From a virus: a stretch of DNA of 54,163 bases. The DNA lies in IMG/VR virus record IMGVR_UViG_3300021962_000139, positions 1 through 54,163 of that record. One strand, written 5' to 3'. The translations under genes and the position numbers were made by a program. Within the stretch, counting starts at the first letter, position 1. The number at the start of each line of letters is the position of its first letter. The notes under the pieces were generated by a model. That model searched no databases. It saw only the letters and a list, made by a program, of their open reading frames with translations, and was not told the origin of the DNA. Of the stretch, positions 50,303 to 54,163 are shown in pieces.

Positions 50303-50374
50303 ATGTGGACAAAACCAGCTGCAACTGAAATGAGATTCGGTTTCGAAGTAACTATGTACGTATGCAACAAGTAA
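50303..50374 (+). CDS. pqqA: PqqA, peptide precursor of the cofactor PQQ
   Basis: 23 codons encoding MWTKPAATEMRFGFEVTMY and then VCNK. This is the PqqA consensus from end to end: MWxKPA at the N-terminus, R-x-G-F-E-V-T-M-Y in the core, and a short basic end. Glu15 and Tyr19, whose side chains are joined by the radical SAM enzyme PqqE (with PqqD) to build pyrroloquinoline quinone, are at the canonical positions and spacing. AAGGAG lies nine bases before the ATG. No pqqB-E gene is in the window, so the peptide would feed the host pathway. The gene is alone between two terminators behind the capsid gene. Confidence 0.93.
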   Translation: MWTKPAATEMRFGFEVTMYVCNK

Positions 50375-50392
50375 TTTTAGAGTTTAGAAACT

Positions 50393-50415
50393 AGGGGCTT
50401 TTCAGCCCCTTTTTT
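50393..50415 (+). terminator. intrinsic terminator after pqqA
   Basis: AGGGGCT and AGCCCCT form a seven-base stem with a TTTC loop, followed by a T-run. TATAAT (50420-50425) follows at once and may be the -10 of a promoter for the next genes, although its -35 would lie in the hairpin. Confidence 0.93.
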
Positions 50416-50533
50416 GTTGTATAATATGCAGAAATAGCGTATGATTTAATTATCTGGGAACATATGGCTTATCAGACTGCCCCAGCAGACGCATACACGA
50501 CGGATAAGCTTAACTTTGTATGGAGAAATTCAA

Positions 50534-50809
50534 ATGGCAACAACAACCTTTTCAGGTCCAGTCGTATCAGACAACGGATTTCAAGGCGCAGTAACAGGCG
50601 CAGTAACAGCAACTACATTCGATGCACCCTCATCAGCAGGTTTAGCAGCTCTTTTAGGCGACATCGCTAACGCATATAACACAACAGGTAAAGTAGTAGG
50701 TAAACAAGTTACTGATTTAGATGATGGCTTAATTTATACAGCTACAGGCACCGCCGCAGCTTCTGATTGGGTCGCTTCTGACGGAACAACTTCAGTAACC
50801 CCTGCTTAA
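50534..50809 (+). CDS. small structural protein
   Basis: 91 residues from the ATG at 50534, which has GGAG eight bases upstream; an ATG at 50516 lacks this. MATTTFSGPVVSDNGFQGAV opens it, followed by Thr/Ala-rich repeats (GAVTGAVTATTFDAP) and QVTDLDDGLIYTATGTAAAS. Such proteins accompany capsid genes in aquatic phages and are usually virion components. No named family. Confidence 0.7.
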   Translation: MATTTFSGPVVSDNGFQGAVTGAVTATTFDAPSSAGLAALLGDIANAYNTTGKVVGKQVTDLDDGLIYTATGTAAASDWVASDGTTSVTPA

Positions 50810-50822
50810 TAGGAGAATAAAA

Positions 50823-51113
50823 ATGTCAGATTTAGCTAATGACGTATCGGCGGTCAATTTTGTAGCTGCTGACTCTCCTGACACTGCAGTAACTCGCAGA
50901 ACTCGTGTAGTTGGAATGAGTGTTACAACAACAGGAACAGCTGGCTCAGTTGAACTTAAAGATGGTTCAGGTGGTACAGTTCGACTAAAAATTGTAACTC
51001 CCGCTGCAGTAGGATTACACGATGTAGTAGTTCCAGGTGATGGTATATTATTTAATTCTGAAGTATATTGCACATTGGCTAATGTGACTTCAGTAACTAT
51101 ATTTTATGCATAA
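50823..51113 (+). CDS. small beta-rich structural protein
   Basis: 96 residues starting MSDLANDVSAVNFVAADSPD. It has alternating hydrophobic residues (RVVGMSVTTTGTAGSVELKD, RLKIVTPAAVGLHDVVVPGD) as in a small beta sandwich. AGGAG lies upstream. Probably a head decoration or neck-associated protein. The stop overlaps the next start by one base. Confidence 0.7.
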   Translation: MSDLANDVSAVNFVAADSPDTAVTRRTRVVGMSVTTTGTAGSVELKDGSGGTVRLKIVTPAAVGLHDVVVPGDGILFNSEVYCTLANVTSVTIFYA

Positions 51114-51409
51114 TGGCTACAACTAAGAAAAAAGGAATGGGGATTAAAACTTCTGTGAAGTCGGGTAACTTTCGCCCGACCAAGCAGGGTGCTGGCATGA
51201 CGAAGAAAGGTGTCACAGCCTACAGAAAAGCTAATCCCGGTTCTAAATTAAAAACGGCTGTTACAGGGAGTCCTAAACCTGGTTCTAAAGATGCGAAACG
51301 ACGTAAGTCATTTTGTGCAAGATCAGCAGGGCAGATGAAAGATTTTCCAAAAGCAGCTAAAGACCCTAACTCAAGGTTACGCCAAGCGCGTAGGAGATGG
51401 AAATGTTAA
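51113..51409 (+). CDS. DUF6321-like small basic protein
   Basis: 98 residues, very basic. GAGMTKKGVTAYRKANPGSK, then LKTAVTGSPKPGSKDAKRRK, SFCARSAGQMKDF and the C-terminal RLRQARRRWKC fit the DUF6321 pattern of phage proteins, with two conserved Cys. Members may bind DNA inside the head, but function is not established. It is the first of several small basic proteins here. Confidence 0.75.
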   Translation: MATTKKKGMGIKTSVKSGNFRPTKQGAGMTKKGVTAYRKANPGSKLKTAVTGSPKPGSKDAKRRKSFCARSAGQMKDFPKAAKDPNSRLRQARRRWKC

Positions 51410-51609
51410 CAAAGGTGATGAATCATATGGACGAATCAACAAAACACGCAGTAGATGCTGCATCGGTTTTCACAGCTGTGGGTTCGATCCTAGCTTGGCT
51501 ACCGGCAATAGCAGCACTCTTTACAATCGTTTGGACAGGTATTCGTATTTACGAAACTAAAACAGTTCAATCATGGGTAAAAAGAAAAAAAGATGCCAGC
51601 AAAGAGTAA
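51403..51609 (+). CDS. putative holin
   Basis: 68 residues from the ATG at 51403, which has GGAG six bases upstream; an ATG at 51397 overlaps that site. A charged N-terminus (MNHMDESTKHAVDAASVF) leads to hydrophobic AVGSILAWLPAIAALFTIVW (about residues 27-46), one long or two short membrane segments, then a basic tail ending VKRKKDASKE. Size and topology match podovirus holins. No endolysin gene is adjacent or recognisable elsewhere. Confidence 0.65.
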   Translation: MLTKVMNHMDESTKHAVDAASVFTAVGSILAWLPAIAALFTIVWTGIRIYETKTVQSWVKRKKDASKE

Positions 51610-52015
51610 AAAGCAAGAACGCTTTATGCAAGCTGTAGCAAACAACCCTAAGTTTGCTAAGAAAGTTGGCGTACCTCAATCAGTCGGTAAGGAGTTTACT
51701 AAAGTGAAAAAGTATGAAAAAGGTGGTATGACAGAAGAAGACAAAAAAATGTTTGGTGAGAAAGAAACAGATTTACCTCCACCAGAAGGATTTAAAAAGT
51801 CTGATGATATGAAATCAGTACCAAAAGAGAAAAAAGACAGCTTAGGTAAATTACCTAAAGATGTTCGTAACAAAATGGGCTACATGAAAAAAGGTGGCAA
51901 GATTGGTATGGGCATGACTAAGAACAATTATAAAAAAGGTGGCAAAGTTTCATCATGTTCTAAACGAGCTGATGGCTGTGCTGTTAAAGGTAAAACAAAA
52001 GGTAAATTATATTAG
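51593..52015 (+). CDS. small basic protein with GCAVKGKTKGK tail, copy 1
   Basis: 140 residues. SKKQERFMQAVANNPKFAKK and VGVPQSVGKEFTK at the N-terminus form a motif common in marine phage proteins. Lys/Gly-rich repeats (MKKGGKIGMGMTKNNYKKGG) lead to the C-terminus SKRADGCAVKGKTKGKLY. The same tail occurs in the next two genes. A DNA-binding virion protein is possible. Confidence 0.7.
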   Translation: MPAKSKKQERFMQAVANNPKFAKKVGVPQSVGKEFTKVKKYEKGGMTEEDKKMFGEKETDLPPPEGFKKSDDMKSVPKEKKDSLGKLPKDVRNKMGYMKKGGKIGMGMTKNNYKKGGKVSSCSKRADGCAVKGKTKGKLY

Positions 52016-52024
52016 GAGACTATT

Positions 52025-52501
52025 ATGCCAACTGGAACAGAAATTAGAGCAAAACTAAAAGAAGAAGCTAGAAAAAGAGCAAGGTTAAGAAGTATGGAAG
52101 AAAGGCAAGCAAAGAAAACAGCTGCGCCTGGATCAGAAGGTTATAAACCTACTAAAACCGATATTGGTCCAAAAATGAGTGTTGTTAAAAAACCAGCTCC
52201 AAAACCTAAAAAAGAAGAAGTAAAAACATACCAGGATGCTAAACTTAATAAGTCTAATGCACCGATGCCAAACTTTACTCCTAAAAAAGTAGATAAAATG
52301 GATGCTCCTAAAAAAGAAAAGACAATGATGGAGAAAGCTAAAGACATTATCGGTGTTGGTAGAGAAGCTACTGAAAAAGAAAAAATGGGTAGAGCATTAC
52401 AAGATAATGCTAGAAAATCTATGGGTATGAAAAAGGGTGGCAAAGTCTATTGTAAAGATGGCTGTGCTGTTCGTGGTAAAACAAAAGGCAAATTATATTA
52501 G
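52025..52501 (+). CDS. small basic protein with GCAVRGKTKGK tail, copy 2
   Basis: 158 residues, Lys-rich with Pro (KPAPKPKKEEVKTYQDAKLN). The C-terminus MKKGGKVYCKDGCAVRGKTK plus GKLY repeats the tail of the preceding gene; the body differs. GGAGACTATT before the ATG is also repeated before the next gene, so the region has duplicated or exchanged segments. Confidence 0.7.
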   Translation: MPTGTEIRAKLKEEARKRARLRSMEERQAKKTAAPGSEGYKPTKTDIGPKMSVVKKPAPKPKKEEVKTYQDAKLNKSNAPMPNFTPKKVDKMDAPKKEKTMMEKAKDIIGVGREATEKEKMGRALQDNARKSMGMKKGGKVYCKDGCAVRGKTKGKLY

Positions 52502-52510
52502 GAGACTATT

Positions 52511-52921
52511 ATGGCTGGATGCGGTAAAAAAATGACAAAAGGTGGTAAAGTTAAAAAAATGCAAGATGGTGGAATGACTGCAGCTGCAGCTGGTTCAATG
52601 CCAACAAAAGAAGAACTTGCTCTTTTAGCACAACAAAGAGCAGCTGCAATGGCTGCAATGCCAGCAGGAGCTGTACCTCAAAGATCTAGGTTAGGAGGAG
52701 TTCCAGGAGACATGCGAGCCCTAGCACCACAAGGCGGAGCTAGTTTAGGGGGAATGAAAAAAGGCGGTAAAGTCAAACCGGGTTATCACAAAATGCCAAA
52801 TGGAAAAATGATGAAAAATTCAGCTCACAAAGGTATGAAGAAAATGGCTAAAGGTGGTTCAGTTAAAAAAGGCTGTGACGGCGTAGCTACAAAAGGCAAA
52901 ACTAAAGGAAGAATGGTGTAA
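52511..52921 (+). CDS. small basic protein with GCDGVATKGKTKGR tail, copy 3
   Basis: 136 residues starting MAGCGKKMTKGGKVKKMQDG. An Ala-rich middle (EELALLAQQRAAAMAAMPAG) is followed by GGMKKGGKVKPGYHKMPNGK and the C-terminus KKGCDGVATKGKTKGRMV. The stop overlaps the next start by one base. Probably a virion-associated basic protein. Confidence 0.7.
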   Translation: MAGCGKKMTKGGKVKKMQDGGMTAAAAGSMPTKEELALLAQQRAAAMAAMPAGAVPQRSRLGGVPGDMRALAPQGGASLGGMKKGGKVKPGYHKMPNGKMMKNSAHKGMKKMAKGGSVKKGCDGVATKGKTKGRMV

Positions 52922-53094
52922 TGAGAGCTTCACGTGGCATGGGATGTCTGTCTGAGAAAAAGCTTAAAAAGCTTAAAGAAGGTGGTACAGTTAAAGACGC
53001 GTGTTACAAAAAGGTAAAGGCTCAATATAAAGTTTTCCCTAGCGCATACGCATCGGGCGCTATTGCTAAATGTAGAAAAAACAAAGGTAAATAA
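52921..53094 (+). CDS. 57-residue basic protein
   Basis: The ORF encodes MRASRGMGCLSEKKLKKLKE, then GGTVKDACYKKVKAQYKVFP and SAYASGAIAKCRKNKGK. Both ends overlap neighbouring genes by one base. YKVFPSAYASGAIAKCRK is a motif I recognise from small proteins of aquatic phages, often as part of a longer basic protein. Three Cys are present. A structural or DNA-binding role is likely. Confidence 0.75.
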   Translation: MRASRGMGCLSEKKLKKLKEGGTVKDACYKKVKAQYKVFPSAYASGAIAKCRKNKGK

Positions 53095-53375
53095 TGGCAG
53101 TTAGAAAGACAGCTAAAGGTGCTGCACTTAAACGCTGGTTTAAAGAAGATTGGAAAGATGTTAGGACCGGCAAACCGTGCGGTAGACAGAAAGGGGAATC
53201 GCGAGGTACTCCGTATTGCCGACCTAGCAAACGAGTGTCAACCGAGACCCCCAAAACTTCGGGTGAAATGACATCAGCTGAGAAAAAGACTAGAATAGCA
53301 CAAAAGAAAAGTCTTGGTCAGCCAGCAGGTAAACCAAGAAGAGTAGCACCTTTAAAAAGAAAAAGGAATAAATAA
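53094..53375 (+). CDS. DUF5872-like small basic protein
   Basis: 93 residues. MAVRKTAKGAALKRWFKEDW, then KDVRTGKPCGRQKGESRGTP, YCRPSKRVS and TSAEKKTRIAQKKSLGQPAG match the DUF5872-type pattern (ALKRWFKEKW ... GKPCGRQ ... YCRPSKR). Such proteins occur in many phages; function unknown. Overlaps by one base on both sides show coupling to the neck adaptor gene. Confidence 0.75.
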   Translation: MAVRKTAKGAALKRWFKEDWKDVRTGKPCGRQKGESRGTPYCRPSKRVSTETPKTSGEMTSAEKKTRIAQKKSLGQPAGKPRRVAPLKRKRNK

Positions 53376-54058
53376 TGGCAACTTCAGGAACAGCAGTATT
53401 TAATTTAGACTTAAATCAATTAGTCGAAGAAGCATTCGAGCGATGTGGTCAAGAGCTTCGTACTGGATATGATTTAAGAACTGCTCGACGTAGTTTAAAT
53501 TTAATGACTGCAGAATGGGCAAATCGTGGTATTAATTTATGGACTATTGAAGAAGGTAGTATTAACTTAACTAACGGAACAGCCACTTATAATTTACCTG
53601 CAGATACGATTGATTTATTAGATCATGTAATTAGAACAGGCACAGGACAGAATCAACAGGATATTACAATATCTAGAATATCAGCGGATACCTATATTTC
53701 TATCCCTGCTAAGAATGCGACAGGTCGACCTATACAAGTTTGGATAAATAGACAAGCAACACAGCCATCAATTAATGTATGGCCAACACCAAACCAAGAC
53801 AATACTTATGTATTTAAGTATTGGAGATTAAGACGTATACAAGATGCAGGTACTGGCGTTAATACACAAGATATACCATTTAGATTTTTACCTTGTTTAG
53901 TTGCAGGGTTAGCTTTCTATTTAAGTATGAAACTGCCTAATGCTGGAGACAGAACACAGTTTTTAAAACAAGAATATGAAGAGCAGTGGATGTTAGCTTC
54001 TACAGAGGATAGAGAAAAAGCAGATTATAGATTAGCGCCTCGTCCTCAATATTTATAA
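53375..54058 (+). CDS. head-tail adaptor, P22 gp4-like
   Basis: 227 residues. FNLDLNQLVEEAFERCGQEL, TGYDLRTARRSLNLMTAEWA and NRGINLWTIEEGSINLTNGT form the N-terminal helical signature of the P22 gp4-like family. FLPCLVAGLAFYLSMKLPNA and LKQEYEEQWMLASTEDREKA are the typical second half. The protein forms the first ring below the portal. Next in P22 order is gp10, which is at the left edge of the window. Confidence 0.88.
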   Translation: MATSGTAVFNLDLNQLVEEAFERCGQELRTGYDLRTARRSLNLMTAEWANRGINLWTIEEGSINLTNGTATYNLPADTIDLLDHVIRTGTGQNQQDITISRISADTYISIPAKNATGRPIQVWINRQATQPSINVWPTPNQDNTYVFKYWRLRRIQDAGTGVNTQDIPFRFLPCLVAGLAFYLSMKLPNAGDRTQFLKQEYEEQWMLASTEDREKADYRLAPRPQYL

Positions 54059-54067
54059 AGGTTTAAC

Positions 54068-54163
54068 ATGGCTAATAAGTTTACCTCAGGCAAAAATGCA
54101 ATAGCCGATTGTGACAGATGTGGGTTTCAGTTTAAGTTAAAAGAGTTAAGAAAGTTAACGATA
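54068..54163 (+). CDS. 5' part of a gene cut by the window edge
   Basis: 32 codons are present: MANKFTSGKNAIADCDRCGF, then QFKLKELRKLTI. C-x2-C near the N-terminus suggests a zinc site. This opening is familiar from small proteins lying between gp4-like and gp10-like genes in aquatic podoviruses. Read across to position 1 in the same phase it would stop after five codons, so the join is probably not direct. Confidence 0.7.
   Translation, partial: MANKFTSGKNAIADCDRCGFQFKLKELRKLTI

Noticed and set aside
50464-50670. Plus-strand ORF of 68 codons starting MAYQTAPADAYTTDKLNFVW
   Set aside because: Most of it overlaps the structural gene starting at 50534 and becomes Arg/Ser-rich nonsense; the better ribosome site belongs to 50534.
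51476-51500. GGTTCGATCC resembling a tRNA T-arm
   Set aside because: It lies in the holin coding sequence and no acceptor or anticodon stem pairs around it.
1-54163. Integrase, repressor-style lysogeny module or pqqB-E genes
   Set aside because: None is seen. The single HTH protein lies in the replication operon and no recombinase motif is found.

Overview
The window is an AT-rich phage genome (or almost all of one) of podovirus type: portal, P22-like neck and stabilisation proteins, short-tail proteins and a very large internal protein, with no sheath, tube or tape-measure gene and no integrase. Plus-strand structural genes run off the right edge (portal, GroES-like, scaffold, capsid, neck) and resume at the left edge with a P22 gp10-like protein. 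The two edges are therefore neighbours in one late operon of a circularly permuted map, probably with a short piece missing between them.

Layout. 1-16396 (+): neck/tail genes, internal virion proteins and a 2546-residue polyvalent protein. 16397-29715 (-): replication, recombination and DNA processing (primase-helicase, HTH protein, probable SSB, SNF2-like helicase, HNH proteins, DUF4338/Mom-like protein, RecB-like nuclease, family A DNA polymerase, 2OG-Fe(II) oxygenase-like protein) and many small overlapping genes. 29713-37701 (-): an early accessory region holding a MoxR ATPase / VWA metalloprotein / 308-residue protein cassette. 37702-40082: two long non-coding control regions around one orphan gene that has its own terminator. 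40083-41724 (-): SprT-like protein and a short carbamoyltransferase. 41809-end (+): terminase, portal, GroES-like protein, scaffold, capsid, a tiny pqqA gene, holin, small basic proteins and the neck adaptor.

The most striking gene is a 23-codon ORF at 50303-50374. It is a full-length PqqA, the peptide precursor of the redox cofactor PQQ, with the Glu15 and Tyr19 that are cross-linked during biosynthesis. It sits alone between two intrinsic terminators, just behind the major capsid gene. No other pqq gene is visible, so the phage would supply substrate to host PqqB-E. This points to a PQQ-making host. With the low GC, an aquatic methylotroph of the OM43 / Methylopumilus kind (PQQ-dependent methanol dehydrogenase) is the best guess, but that is inference.

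The second striking feature is a family of ten 17-bp palindromes, CCTGACANNNTGTCAGG, confined to 29.7-39.6 kb. Most lie 15-40 bases upstream of a minus-strand start codon, including all three MoxR/VWA cassette genes. Near them are consensus sigma-70 promoters, a 455-bp cluster of TGTTCC/GGAACA words with a perfect 17-bp inverted repeat around an AT-rich core (candidate origin), a G-quadruplex motif and a predicted small RNA of about 90 nt. Several genes below 60 codons are annotated here from direct reading of the sequence.
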